A stretch of 64,000 bases of DNA from Chalara sp. BL73. Lineage: Eukaryota > Ascomycota > Leotiomycetes > Helotiales. The notes under the pieces were generated by a model that was not told where the DNA came from, ran no database searches, and saw only the letters and a program-made list of their open reading frames with translations. The translations under genes were made by a program, and so were the position numbers. Where the stretch lies: contig CAKJVC010000153.1 of NCBI GenBank assembly GCA_918026815.1, positions 124,001 to 188,000 on the forward strand, in the 5' to 3' direction. Numbering within the stretch: the first letter of the stretch is position 1; each line of letters begins with the position of its first letter. Below, one piece after another: positions 1 to 10,941 of the stretch.

Positions 1-141
1 AGTTGGTGACAACTGCTGTCGACGACCCGGTTTGGGACCCGTTGTAGTGTCGGCCAAGACTCACTCTTCTGGAAAGGGGTTTCTAGGCTGGCAGCACTTT
101 GAAACCTTGATAGCTTGAGGATTCCTCAGAATCATCAACTC
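1..141. repeat. Left arm of a 141-bp inverted repeat
   Basis: Base k of this arm pairs with base 21,540-k on the opposite strand. I count nine mismatches in 141 positions; two near the outer end are transversions and the inner seven are transitions, with C:G here and T:A in the right arm. The match stops cleanly at 141. The window begins inside or exactly at the outer end of the repeat, so its true outer limit and any target-site duplication cannot be seen. Read on the minus strand the arm stays open into a short tail ending in a stop next to the outer half, so it may carry the 3' end of a coding sequence. Confidence 0.9.
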
Positions 142-319
142 ATCATGTGGCCACGGTCCACAAGATTGAAGAGGCGGCTGTGAGAGCGGGAACATTGGCT
201 AGAGTGCTGCCTTGGTGATATGCATAGTCTACGTCGGATTGCGTTCAAGTCTCTCGAAAATAGCTTTACGCACGACAGTGGAGCTGATAATAGCTTGCGG
301 TGATGCAAACGTAAGTTAA

Positions 320-1516
320 TTAGAATATATCCAGGGGAATAACTTTATCGCAATCTCCTATGAGGACATAATCACACAGGGCCTTTACACTTGCTCCTGG
401 CTCTTCCTTGCTAATCCAGAAACTTGCCCCACCTACGCTCCGAGCAGCGTGGCAAAAGTTTGCGGCGATTGACTGAGCCCCAGGAATCTCCAGCTTCGTA
501 CCAACAATCAACACCAGATGCGGGCATTCTCTCAAGCCATTCTTGACACACCCCAAAATCTCCTTGTCGTCTGGGTGAAGCTCGCCGTATAAAAGCACAT
601 CCGGCCGAAGTGTGCCAATGCTCAATGATCGCTTGCCCTTCAGTACCCGGGCCTGGCTCCTTTCCAAGCATCTTTGACAACCAGGTGAATCGGCACCTTG
701 GAACAAGTGTGGCTCGAAGGCACAGACCCAGTTACATATCCGGCATCTGGCTTGGTCAACTTGACCATGGAGGCGTACTGTCCTGGCCTCGAGATCGGGC
801 AGCAACTGCTCGAGGCCATCAATATTCTGCGTATAGTGTTGGAAATAAGGACGGCTCCGCGCAAGCTCGTCCATCACCTGATGGAACGATGAAGGCTGGG
901 TCAAATCCGAATACAGGCGCTCAAACATACCGCGGACGGTGGAATGAAAGCGGATGATCTCGTCAGAAGAGGAGTAGAGAAAGCGGTCGAACGAACTCTG
1001 CTTGGATTTCCGCATATCATCAAAGGTTGGAACTACGCTAAATCAGCATCGATAGAGAAGTTCGTGAATAAGTTTTGGCTCACAGCCTGCATTAACAGAT
1101 ATACCAGCTCCACTGATAACAACGATCTTTTCACTCGATCGCACAAGCTCCCTCAATCGACGGAAGCCATCTACAGGCTTGTGGATAGTCTGAAATGATC
1201 CCTTCATCTTTCGGGTCCTCTTTCGGATCCGGTGTTTCTCGTTGTTTGGTCTTTGAGTAAGAGCCGTCTGTTTTGGCGGATCCACCTCATCGTCAATTAC
1301 TATTCGCCGGTCTGTTCTACGGTAAGCAAGGACTCTGATACTGTATATGCATCTTCTACCTCGAGAGCCGTCTTGAGGGCACACCTGTCCCTTCCTTGAC
1401 TTAGAGGCAGCAGTCATCCTGCCACAGTTCTTCCGAATACTTTTCACACCGAAATCGGCACGGAGTGGGCGTTTATCGTCGCAGCCTTTCACTAAGTCAG
1501 ATTCTGCAGATGCCAT
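320..1516 (-). CDS. Sirtuin-like (SIR2 family) NAD-dependent deacylase
   Basis: Two exons, 1084..1516 and 320..1032, joined across a 51-nt intron (1033..1083; donor GTGAGC, acceptor CGTAG), give 381 residues. Visible SIR2 motifs in order: NAD-binding GAGIS (136-140), TQNID (212-216), the catalytic-type His in RLHG (about 233), Cys pairs at about 241/244 and 263/266 that fit the structural zinc site, and GTLRPDV (284-290) before a YGE motif. The family removes acyl groups from lysines using NAD, usually in chromatin silencing or metabolism; which role applies here is unknown. The first ~110 residues are basic and unlike the catalytic core. The usual G-I-P-D-F-R motif after GAGIS reads G-F-P-T-F-D-D, so the conserved Arg is missing; either it is divergent or the splice site differs. 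The gene's 3' end points to the left repeat arm, 178 bp away. Confidence 0.85.
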
Positions 1517-2653
1517 TTTTGCGATATAATGAAATTGTAAGGATATTTCACAGAATAAAAGAGGAACTGGGAAGGAGGGAGTTTTGAGGAGGGAGTGCTG
1601 CCTTTTTATACTTGAGCGGAGAGTCCGATGACGCTACCAAATTCTCACCGTTGCATAAGCCTTCCATTAGGCGCCTTTGCCAGGAAGATTTGATTCGTTG
1701 AAGAACGGCCAAACAAAGGCTTCCTCCGTCGGTTGTCTGGATTAGGAGTTTCCTGCGAGTGAATCCATGCAGCACTCCTTGCATAAAACACTCTTAGGCT
1801 TGAGATGGCTATAGCTGATGCATGGATAGATAATGGTTCCTACACGCCATCGCGGACAGGGAGACAACATCCAGGGAAAAGCGGCGTAATCCTCCAAAGC
1901 CGGCCAAAGCTCGTTTCTTTGAAGCACGCTATTGAAGCTCTCGTCTTATCATTATTCAAGCCGGCCCTTCTGTTACTTCTCCTCGCTGAATCTTATTCTA
2001 ACTTTATAAAGGTTTCAACTTTTCGTCTGCCGATCGTTGAGGTTTTCGGAATCGTATCTTAAAATTGGCAGGTAATAAAATACTCGATTGATAGACATGG
2101 CAAGTTGATGCAACAAGGACCAGTATAGCTGTAGTAATTTATAGTAGAGAGCTGTTAAAAAACATTGAAAGCGGAGTTAGTAATGTTAAAACGAAAGGTG
2201 CATGTCCGTTTGGTCACCCAATCTAAAAGCAAGATACTGTTATTGTGTCAGATATGGACCTCGACAACTAAACGGAGGTTAATGAAAACTTGTCAAGAAA
2301 AACAGGTACGAAACATGATGTAATAGCTTTTGCCAGCAGTGTCGTTACAGATGCTCTTTCAACGAGTGATCGGCGCAAGGCAGAATGCAGAGGCTACTCC
2401 ATCTGACTCCGGCAATGCAGAGAAATGAGGCAAGACAGAAGATTTGTCGAAATACCTCGCTAAGAGATCAGAAATTTGGATGTTGTATTCTGAAGGAATT
2501 GGGGATTGATGTTTATGTTGGTATCCGAGATGTCATGTGATCTCGGTTAAATTCTTGGAAGGAGATGAGGAAACCCAACTTTCTTTGAATCTTCGCGCTA
2601 CCTTTTGTATCTAGAATTATGTGATGTCTTTGATGTTATCAAAATCCCTTAAT
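1517..2653. other. Intergenic, no gene recognised
   Basis: About 1.1 kb between the 5' end of the sirtuin-like gene and the 3' end of the coiled-coil gene. Short open frames exist on both strands but show no recognisable family, no plausible intron structure and no start context I trust. Composition resembles neighbouring intergenic DNA. Confidence 0.5.
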
Positions 2654-3767
2654 TCATTCTTGGCGACTGCGTTTCTTGCTCGAGCCTTGGATATCGGAAT
2701 CCGAAGTAGTCCTAAGTTTGAGCTGGTCGAGTTCTGCCTTCAAATCGTCCTTTTCTGCTTTAATACATGCATATGATCGCTCCATCTCGCCGATATCCCG
2801 TTTTACATCATGATATTGAACTAAACAGTGTTAATAAAATGAGTAAATCAGATAATACGCAAATACTTACGCTCTATTTTCTTATTGGCATCTGAATTTC
2901 GCATTAGCTTCAGACTTACTAATATTGCTATATAAGCTAGGCATTTATACCTTGAAGCAGTTCATTTTCCCTCTGCAGCAAGCTTATCCGAGCTTTATAT
3001 ATTGTTATTTAAAAAACACAAGCGAAGTAGATAGTTAACTTGCCTTCCATTTGTCGTTTTCTAGTTTGTAAATGCTCCTTAGTTGCTTGTAGCCGTGCTT
3101 TGCTTATATGTAATTGGTTATTGTTAGCTTGGAGCTCATTAACGAATTCTAAGATAAGAAATAAGCCTGTGAATTGCCAATTAAAGATAATACTAACGAA
3201 TTAAAGTTCGCAATATGCTGGGCAGAAGACTGAGTGTTTCCTGCGGAATGCTAGCACCAGAGCCGGAAGAGTTGCCTGCCCTACCCCGAAACATAGTATC
3301 AATTTCTCTCGAATCAGTAGGATTCAGTATAGCAAGTTCGTGGAACTTACCACGAAGCATAGTAAGTCGACCATCTTCACCAATATATGAAGCTTGTACC
3401 GAGTCCTTGATTGGCTATTAGGCTATAGATCACGAGCACTCAACTGAATACAGCACTTACTAAATCAGCAGCAATTTCGAACCTACGATCTTGCAATACA
3501 GATCCCATCCGGCTCTGTGTGCTATAACTAGATATAATTATCACCTTTATTACTATCACTACAGTGTTGTATATAGATGGACTCACTTATTCTGAAAGGG
3601 TGACATCCCTTCCTCTGTTTCTGATGCAGCTTCTCCAGGACAAGGGATTGTCTCAACAGGATTCTTTCTTATTAATACATGTGTTTCCGCAGAAATTGTC
3701 ATTAACTTACGTAGAAAGAGGCAGCATCTGAAATATCTCTTGCGTCGCACAGGGGTGGTGCGCTCAT
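2654..3767 (-). CDS. Coiled-coil protein, eight exons, function unknown
   Basis: Reading the minus strand splice by splice gives eight exons: 3711..3767, 3587..3663, 3461..3521, 3198..3405, 3044..3148, 2951..2992, 2871..2891, 2654..2820. They total 738 nt and encode 245 residues without a frame break, which strongly supports the model because most exons are too short to appear as long ORFs. Introns are 47-65 nt with GTAAGT/GTGAGT/GTATAA/GTTAGT donors; intron 2993..3043 uses a GC donor (GCAAGT). The N-terminal half is acidic and Ser-rich with a KFHELAILNPTDSREID segment. The C-terminal ~110 residues are a charged heptad-like coiled coil ending in a basic KKRSRQE tail that could act in nuclear localisation. 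I do not recognise a family. A structural or DNA-associated dimerising role is only an inference from the coiled coil. Confidence 0.75.
2993..3043 (-). other. GC-AG intron
   Basis: Fifth intron of the coiled-coil gene. Donor is GCAAGTT rather than GTAAGT, with acceptor ATAAAG. Frame is kept only if this 51-nt segment is removed, joining an RQME end to an ARISLLQREN start inside an uninterrupted coiled coil. GC donors are a rare but known class of spliceosomal intron; a GT-to-GC change by mutation cannot be excluded. Confidence 0.6.
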
Positions 3768-4085
3768 CTTGTTGAGCAGGCTGGTGAAGTGGTGGTTAGT
3801 GTGTCATATGTTTCAGTGATAAACGTCTCGAAGATGGATGAAGTTCGAACATTAGGATAGTAGGTAATCTTTATACTTTCCAACTACTTAGACCAACGAT
3901 GCGAAGTCTGCCTCGTCCTAGGAAGCGCTCATGCATCCGATACTTCCCTGCTGTTTCGCTCCTGAACACGCGGTCGCTTGACTATAGATTCCTGTGGATT
4001 ATGGCCAAGTGCGAATAAGCTATCCAGTCGTGCTTCCCGTCTCACATGCAGCAGGATGCATTGAGTAGTAAACCCGGTGCACATC
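3768..4085. promoter_or_regulatory. Upstream region of the coiled-coil gene
   Basis: About 320 bp upstream of the ATG at 3767 (minus strand). It should hold the promoter of that gene, but I see no clear TATA box or named factor site. Confidence 0.3.
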
Positions 4086-4334
4086 TCAGCTAAGTGCGTC
4101 CCCCCAGCTCTTAATGCGGATTCCCTCTTTACCCTGGTACATTTTTGGCGGAGCTGACCACTCTAGAGCATCTGCCGTGCTTTCGCCCATTTCCCTCGGA
4201 CGCTTTCTTGTCGTTTTCCATATATCACCGCACGTAATAACCGCTGCCTTTAAAGACTCAGGAGCAGCTGATGGCGCGTAGATCTTGCTGAACGTGCTTC
4301 CGTGTCTCAAATCAGGGGCTAGACTAGCCGTCAT
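4086..4334 (-). CDS. Hypothetical 82-residue protein (uncertain model)
   Basis: An 82-codon frame with a globular-looking composition: Trp, Gly and charged residues well spread, with segments TFSKIYAPSAAPESLKAA, GDIWKTTRKRPREMGES and ADALEWSAPPKMYQGKEG. An upstream open stretch (4398..4676, same strand) has plausible splice signals nearby, but I could not join the two in frame, so the 5' end is unresolved. Function unknown. Confidence 0.3.
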   Translation of the reverse strand: MTASLAPDLRHGSTFSKIYAPSAAPESLKAAVITCGDIWKTTRKRPREMGESTADALEWSAPPKMYQGKEGIRIKSWGDALS

Positions 4335-5240
4335 TCGGTGGCTCCTTGTGGATGAGGCCTGGAAGAAACCACGTAGGTCCCACCTTGGCGTCGGCCATCA
4401 ATGCTCGAAAGGACGCAAGGCTGATTTCTCATTCAAGTGGCGAAGAGACGCTGGAGAAATTCTAATGCGGTGATCAGGCAGTCTGTATCTACGGTAGTAG
4501 AAACAGTAGTGAAAGGACAGAGTATGAATAGACAGGGAAAATAGTGGGATGAAGTTTACGGCATAATAGATGTCCTCCGCTCCCCCAACCGACCTGCGTG
4601 CTTCAATCCTTCCGAGGCTGTCCTGAGCTGGCCGGGTGGTAGGTGGCCATTTCGCCATGATATTGCAATGCCACAACTAACTTAGCTGCCAAATATATGA
4701 GCTGTGAAAACTTCTGTGGTTGGCCGAAGATCTCCGATCCTTGCGCATCCAGGCAGCTTTAAGAGCAACTCTATCCAAAAAAGAACCCAAAAAAATCAGT
4801 TAGCACAGCTATACCGAACCTGCTATATTTGCATTTCACAAATACCCTTGGCTCGATGACGACTTGTCACTGATATTGTAAGGGCTTGGGCATAAAATAC
4901 ACATATATGATTGTGAGCGGTTGCTGTATCCTCAATAGCCTAGAAAGATGGTCCCGGACTTATTCGGCCGTCGATTATAGCCAATGCCAGTTGGTACCGT
5001 ATCTTAGACGATGTCCAAGGCAGAATTGACTGGCAGGAATACGAAGAAAGCAACAGGATCTACTTGATCAAGCGGCAAAGTAGGCGCAGCAGCGAGCAAA
5101 GAGCACCACCACTACATTGACGGGGATAGTGTGTCAACTAATGCATCTTGTGTCCCCAACGTGATTCCACCGTGCAGGTATAAGAAAGATCGTAACCCGA
5201 GGCTGTAAAGGCAGTGATGAGCATCGTGGTATAAGTTTCC
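4335..5240. other. Intergenic, no firm gene
   Basis: Holds an open frame on the minus strand (4398..4676) that I could not splice to the small frame downstream, then about 560 bp without any candidate. No repeat structure seen. Confidence 0.4.
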
Positions 5241-5357
5241 AGTCCCTGTCCTTCTCCTTCTCCTTCTTTCCTTTCTTCATCACCCTCCGTTTGAACCACC
5301 TTACCAACTTTGCCTCGTTAACTATCCTTTCAGTTCTCTTTGCCTCCCTCCTAACAG
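5241..5357 (+). promoter_or_regulatory. Pyrimidine-rich promoter / 5' leader
   Basis: A strongly CT-rich stretch (5241-5280, then 5325-5357) lies 150-270 bp upstream of the ATG at 5509. CT-rich blocks just upstream of the transcription start are common in well-expressed filamentous-fungal promoters. The strand and distance fit the gene that follows. Confidence 0.5.
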
Positions 5358-5508
5358 ACCTTCAAACTTGACAATACAACAACCGGATAACCTTTCCGGC
5401 GATCTATATTGCTTCGTTGAGCTGGTCTATTTCTCGTTCACTGGCGTACTTCCGGTAGTAATCCGTTCTCGTTCGCTGCGCCTATTTCATTCACCAGACT
5501 GCACCGCT

Positions 5509-6542
5509 ATGGGATCAGGATCATCTCGCCTTGAAACCAGGTGGTGGGAAGCAGAAGCTCAGCAAAAGGTAATCACCACCACGAATATCCGAAAAGTGGA
5601 GGTCATCTGCTCGCTCATTCCTGGTCTGGACCACGCAACCATGATTGGCCACTTGAAATCACGTTCGGATCTTGACACTCTCTTCGCACTCCACTGCAGA
5701 TATCAGAACCTCTTTACGGAGCAACCTGCCGGCCTATCAACCATGACAGCCGAATTCAAGGCCCATGAGCTCTGGAAAGTGCTCCAAACGCCATCAGGAT
5801 ACTGTGAGCACCCATGGAACTGGAGCTGGCAACCGCCAGTCGAAGGAGTTCCTTCTGAAATTGCGGCCGAATTCCATGCGGTCGTTTGCCGCGCGATGTT
5901 CCGAGTCCCCTTTTTCGACTTCGTGAAGTGTGCGCTTGGATATAGCACTAAAGCGCACTTCGTCAGGAGTTTGCTTCATGCCGCGTGCGACGCACGTGAC
6001 GGCCTTCGCAGGACATTTCAGGAACGTCCACGGACCAGGGACATTTATATTAAAGTCGAAAAGGTTAGGAAACGTAGGGATCCGTCAGGACGAAGTGCTA
6101 ACAAAATTAGGCATTCAAAGAGCGACACCACCGGCTAGCGTATTGGATCGTTGCCAGCAGCCTGTACCACACGGCTTTTGCTCCATATGACGCCCTGGCC
6201 CCGAGTCTTAGCCCTATCCAGACAATCTTTGCGACACACAAACTTGACTTCGTGCTACAGCGGATTGCGGCTCTCGATCGGCGATTTTTACATATGAACC
6301 ACACGTCCGATTGGCAGAAATGGTCAGCTGACCTCGACTTTTGGGAGTGCATCGATCAAATATTATGGTCAGGAAAGCCAACCACTCCGCCCGTGCCTGC
6401 TTCCGTGCCAGAAGAGGATCGGGATGAGAGATTGCGCTTCCTCGAGGGATTTGAGTCGTTAGTCGAAGATAGAGCACATAGCACTTGGAGTAAAGTGATG
6501 TTCTCTACCAGGAGACTAAGGATGCGGCCATCGATGATCTAA
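5509..6542 (+). CDS. Unknown 328-residue protein, two exons
   Basis: Exons 5509..6063 and 6111..6542 with a 47-nt intron (donor GTTAGG, branch GCTAAC, acceptor AATTAG) give 328 residues in one frame. The ATG at 5509 is chosen because it is the first in-frame ATG downstream of the CT-rich leader; the frame is open further upstream only through a TTG. The protein is Trp-rich and mostly helical in appearance, with an RWWEAEAQQK start, a WNWSW cluster near residue 110 and a WQKWSADLDFWE segment near the end. No signal peptide, membrane segment or catalytic motif is evident. I recognise no family. Confidence 0.7.
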
Positions 6543-7691
6543 CTCCCTCTAGCCATCTCGCTAAGCTTTTCGCCTTGGACGGAGCGTGCTTTGTCTAGTG
6601 CCGGCTGTAGGGCTGTAGGTGTTGTAGATATATGTCGTTTGTGTTCTTTTTCGGCTACATACTTTAAGCTTATAGACTCGAGCTAAGGGGTAATCTGGGA
6701 GTAATCTATTTGTGCTGCAAGCTCATGGCTTCTATCTCCTAAACCTATCCTCATAACATATCCGTGATCGATTTCTGGATGTTCTGTTCCAAGATATGAA
6801 TGCTATTGGCGTTAGGGCTAAGCAGCCGTCAGAAGTGGTCATCGCCATCAGAATAGTATACCCTCAGATTTAGTGAGTGGATGACCCATTCCGGAAAGAG
6901 GTCAGGCTATGGCTATTGGGTTATCAGTGGCCCCCCCTATGTGGGTCCACAGGAGAGTTTGGTCATAGTTTACCCCGCCAAAATTTGATGGTTCAGTACT
7001 GTCCCTGCGTCCCGAGACACACCCTGTAACGAGACAAACCGTAGGTACTTCGAGTTCAAGCGACTTTAAATCTGTGAACGCATTAAAATTTCTATTTATA
7101 TTGAGCAATATACGGGTGCGATATGATACCTCTAGTTTCACAAGAAGATACATATCTGGAGCCTATATTCGAGCTGAAGGGAACTAGCTACGAATAGAGG
7201 AGTTGAAACTTATCAAGTCATGTTTTCGCGTGTGGCAGATAGTGATCTCCTGAACGGACCGTTCGAGAGATCATGAAACACGACTACCACACAGTCAAGT
7301 GAAAGCCCAAGGCTAAGATCAACCCCGATTACAGCCCCTATTTATTAGCAAAACGTTGGAATATCGTGGAACTCGATTCGGCTCCTCTTCTATCCATGAT
7401 AGTTAGAATCAGATAGGGAAACCAAATCGGATCCCAGCTTCCCACCGGAGTATCTCCGGACAGGAAGTCGTGATAAGAGCGAGGCAGACAAGGGTGCAGA
7501 GACAGGGTGCAGAGACAAGGGTGCACAGACTAGGGTGCAAGAGGGTCCTCAAAGACAACCATCAATAATAGAAGGCCCTTTATAAAACACAGCCCTGAAC
7601 AAGACAGCTTTTAAATATCTCAGGCCAAGGCCCGAAGTTTATTAAGTGACCTGGAGAAACTTTCTCGACTTCTGGAAGAAGTTCTGTATAA
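6543..7691. other. Intergenic, 1.15 kb
   Basis: No gene recognised. Near its right end (about 7487-7545) lies a short imperfect tandem array containing AGGGTGCA in four successive units, roughly 600 bp downstream of the preceding gene and 150 bp upstream of the next. Confidence 0.5.
7487..7545. repeat. Short imperfect tandem repeat, AGGGTGCA core
   Basis: Four units of roughly 13-18 bp, each with GACAAGGGTGCA or a close variant, follow each other directly. It lies upstream of the MADS-box-like gene at 7692. A regulatory role is possible but not shown by the sequence. Confidence 0.5.
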
Positions 7692-8046
7692 ATGGAGGCC
7701 AAAAAGTCCAAAGGAAGCGACGAAAAGATAAGAAGAAAACGAAAAAGCGAAAAAATAAACAGGAGAAAGAATACTTTGATCAAGAAAGCCTATGAATTAG
7801 GGGAGTTTGATGGTATCGACGTAGCGCTGATCATTTGCAAGCATGGTCGATACACAACGTACAAATCTAGGAAACATGCATCGTGGCCACCATCTATGGC
7901 AGAGATAGTGAGTAACGCGATTGCTTGCCCAAGATATATAGCGGGTGCTAATACTGATCTAGCAAACTGCCTATCCTCTCCCGAAGAATATGTTACCGGA
8001 AGATATCGAAAAGCGCATTTCTAAACATACTAGGGGGAAAGAATAG
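7692..8046 (+). CDS. Small MADS-box-like (SRF-type) protein
   Basis: Exons 7692..7907 and 7963..8046 around a 55-nt intron (donor GTGAGT, branch GCTAAT, acceptor TCTAG) give 99 residues. Residues ~14-55 match the MADS-box pattern: basic KRKSEKINRRKNTLIKKAYE, then a hydrophobic IDVALIICKHGRYTTYKS strand segment. This is followed by a WPPSMAEI motif and a short YPLPKNMLPEDIEK tail. MADS proteins bind CArG-type DNA as dimers, but this one is far shorter than Mcm1/Rlm1-type regulators and lacks a long activation region, so DNA binding is inferred. Without splicing, the frame would end in an unrelated tail. It is a paralogue of the gene at 20280..20669, which has its intron at the same protein position. 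Confidence 0.75.
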
Positions 8047-8980
8047 CCTCGGAAGAATGAGGATAAAAAAATAAAAAATGGCATGCAGTCTACCTGTAAA
8101 TAGAGGATAGCCAGTTTTACAAAATGGAATTAAGACTTCTTTGTAGCAAAATAGGGAGATGATAGTCTTGGCGAAGTGATAGACTGATAAGGTGATAGAA
8201 TTGGCATCGTAACAGCTCTGACGAGGCGGCAGTCTCGATGTGACAGCTCTGATAGCTAGATGCGGGAAGGTCACCGCACAGGCAAGCCTTTGACTCTGCA
8301 ACCCAACCCAGTTGTTCTGCAGTAACTATGATGGGGTGTCTACTTGAGAAGGCAGCCTTTCAGGACGGACGCTGCAAGGGACGAATGCGGAAGCTCAAGC
8401 TACAGTTGTACCCTATCGTGTAACTACCACGCTTCCCTTCCGGTGTTTAAGTCGAACGCGAGTCGAATTCATTGAACTACGCACGCCAGGAGGAACGCCT
8501 TGCGCCAGCACTTGACTGGCTCTGTCCATCATGGCCACTGTTGTGACAGTGATGTAAGAAGGAGACGAGTGAGATGCAGCGGTTAGGCAACAGCGTACCG
8601 CCAAGCACTTGCCCATGGAAAGTTCGAGAAACCTGCCAATTTCAGCCTAAGGCGTCAAATGAGATAATTAGTCAGCAGCATTCGAAAGCAAGTGGCTAAT
8701 GAGAATGTACCTGACCGCCGTCGGACCTATGTCGACAACACTCCACGACCAACTGAAAGGATCGAGCAGTTAATCTACGCGTCAGCAAGTGCCCACTCCA
8801 TTTCTTTTATATATAGAAATACAGCTATTTTAGGTCTAGCTAACTCGTTATCTTTGGTAGGGCCTCTGAAGGGCGAACGCCGTGACACCCCAGGACAAAG
8901 CAAAATCCACTTCGAATAAATCTTCTGGTGCCAGGATACACCCATATCTCGATCCATCGTGGAAGAATGCTTCTTTCACC
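8047..8980. other. Intergenic, upstream of the kinase-like gene
   Basis: No gene recognised. The kinase-like frame is open upstream to 8882, but only from a GTG, so an upstream coding exon is possible and unproven. Confidence 0.4.
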
Positions 8981-10596
8981 ATGCCAGCTGCTCTTGAGCT
9001 CGACAACGGGGAGCACATTACATACGAGTCGGCCCGCAAGAAAGATGTTAACATCATCAATGAAGCAACATACCCTGGGGCAAGGAAACAGCTCTTTCAG
9101 AAGCTCTGGGATCGGCGAGCAACAATTCAAGCCCTTGTTCGGCATCATCTAAGATTGCGCGATGAAGACGCTTGTATTGTCGAGGACCAATGGATTCGTG
9201 GGAGCTTCAATGTGTGTATACCAGTGGAAGTACGGTCGGCCAGCTTTAGCAAAAACTTGATCTTTCGTTGTTCTATGCCACACAAGCTTGCTGAAGCCAA
9301 ATACCCCGGCACTGTCGACGAAACCTTAAGCTCCCAGTTAGGAGCCTACATATGGATGCAGGATGAATGTACTGATATCCGCATTCCACACTTATATGGC
9401 TTTGGCTTCTCTGACAACCGACATGTAAGTTATTTATATTATTTGAAACTGCTGTGCTAACACTATTGCCTTGTGTATAGTTTACACACGAACAACAAAT
9501 GCCTTTTTATACCCGCTTTTGGCGTATGTTGGAGCGATCTTTCCGCAAGTATCTTCGATACCCATATCTGTCTCAATATGCTTTCAGTCCGACCTGCCTG
9601 TGCCTGCCCACTGCATATATGCTGCTTGAGCATATCGGCCCCGACATAGGCGAAGAACTTTCAGATACATGGGATAAACATCGAAAGGACCCAGTCCGGA
9701 GGCAAAACCTCTTCCGAAGCATGGCGGGTATAATTTTATCTCTGGCTCGCATTCCTCAACCTCGAATAGGCTCGTTCCAATTCCATAACAACGGCACTAT
9801 CACATTGACAAACCGACCACTGCCTTGTTCCATTATCATTTTAGAAAATGATGGTGCCCCAAGAACAATATCAAGAAATGAAACATACACTTCCACCGAG
9901 CCTTTTGTTGCAGATATACTCAAATTCCATGACGACTTCTTTCTCACCAATCCAAACGCTGTTTCAAGTATGGGGGACTGTCTTGGCCAGATGGCTGCTA
10001 AAGCAATGCTCAGGGCAGTCTCACATCATTATATACAGCGGGAAAGCCGTAACGGGCCATTCCATCTTCAACTTACCGATTTTCATGCGAGCAATATTTT
10101 TGTCGACAAAGATTGGAACATTACATGTCTTATAGACCATGAGTGGGTTTGTGCGCTACCTGCGGAGATGATGTCTGTGCCGTATTGGCTTACCGGGTGC
10201 GCTATCGATGACATAACGGAAGAGAACCTTCGTGAGTTTGAAATCGTTCATCGGGAGTTTATGAATATATTTGAGGAGGAGGAAGTCAAGATGACGCCAA
10301 CAAATCCGCCTGCAATGACACGAATTATGCACAACAGCTGGAAATCTGGAGCAGTATGGTTCTGGCATTGTATTACGTCCGTGAATGCCGCGTGGTCTCT
10401 ATTTGACGATCATATCGGTCCTAGATTTCTTCCTCTCTCTACAGATTCCGAAAGAATACTTTCACAGTATTGGTGTCAGGGTTCTCCTCTGGTTGCTGGG
10501 AGAAAGGTCGCTGAGCGCGAAGAATATGTAAAACAGTTACAAGTTCTCTTTGACGAAAAGGCAGGCCTCTCTACAGAGGGAGAGACTCGTAGCTAA
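8981..10596 (+). CDS. Aminoglycoside-phosphotransferase-like kinase (APH fold)
   Basis: Exons 8981..9424 and 9481..10596 flank a 56-nt intron (GTAAGT ... GTATAG) and encode 519 residues. The ATG at 8981 sits in a good context (TTCACCATGCC). The catalytic region shows LTDFHASNIFVD (Asp at about 348), the APH/choline-kinase version of the HxDxxxxN loop, and LIDHEW (Asp at about 367), the metal-binding position. The N-terminal part has a WIRGSFNVCIPV segment typical of the large fungal APH-like family. Members phosphorylate small molecules or have unknown substrates; no antibiotic resistance role should be assumed. Spacing to the next gene (opposite strand) is only about 50 bp, tail to tail. Confidence 0.8.
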
Positions 10597-10647
10597 GTCT
10601 ATACTTTGATAGAAGCACCGGCTCAAACAGACGTTGGACATTTAAAC

Positions 10648-10941
10648 CTATGCCTTTTCCTTGTCTTTCTCTCTTTCTCTATCCTGTTGCTCTTTCCATT
10701 CCTGCTCCTTTGCTGCCCTTTCTCTCTCCTCTTTCGCCTTCCGCTTTGCTTCCCGCTCCCTTTGGGCGCTCTTTCCGGATGAGATTGTAGCCGCCAGGTC
10801 CTTTGCCTTGCCACTCACAGCAACTTTTGCCTGCAAAATAGTCAGCCTGAATCTCGCTAATGTGTGATTTGCTTGATTAATACATACTTCGTACTGCTCT
10901 GCCTCCCCTGTACTGTGACTCCACCGGCTTGGGTCGTCCAT
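10648..10941 (-). CDS. Small charged coiled-coil protein
   Basis: Exons 10888..10941 and 10831-adjacent 10648..10830, split by a textbook 57-nt intron (10831..10887; donor GTATGT, branch GCTGAC, acceptor TTGCAG), give 78 residues. After a short N-terminal DDPSRWSHSTGEAEQYE, the protein has an AKDLAATISSGKSA segment, then about 40 residues almost entirely Glu, Lys, Arg, Gln and Ala that would form a single long helix or coiled coil. The intron length is a multiple of three, so an unspliced product would also be open, but the splice signals are strong. Function unknown. It converges on the kinase-like gene. Confidence 0.65.
   Translation of the reverse strand: MDDPSRWSHSTGEAEQYEVCINQANHTLARFRLTILQAKVAVSGKAKDLAATISSGKSAQREREAKRKAKEERERAAKEQEWKEQQDREREKDKEKA

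Noticed and set aside
1548..2062. Short frames upstream of the sirtuin-like gene
   Set aside because: No family resemblance and no start or splice support.
5368..5508. N-terminal extension of the gene at 5509
   Set aside because: The upstream frame has no ATG and begins at a TTG within a CT-rich leader.
8882..8980. N-terminal extension of the kinase-like protein
   Set aside because: Starts with GTG; the first ATG in good context is at 8981.
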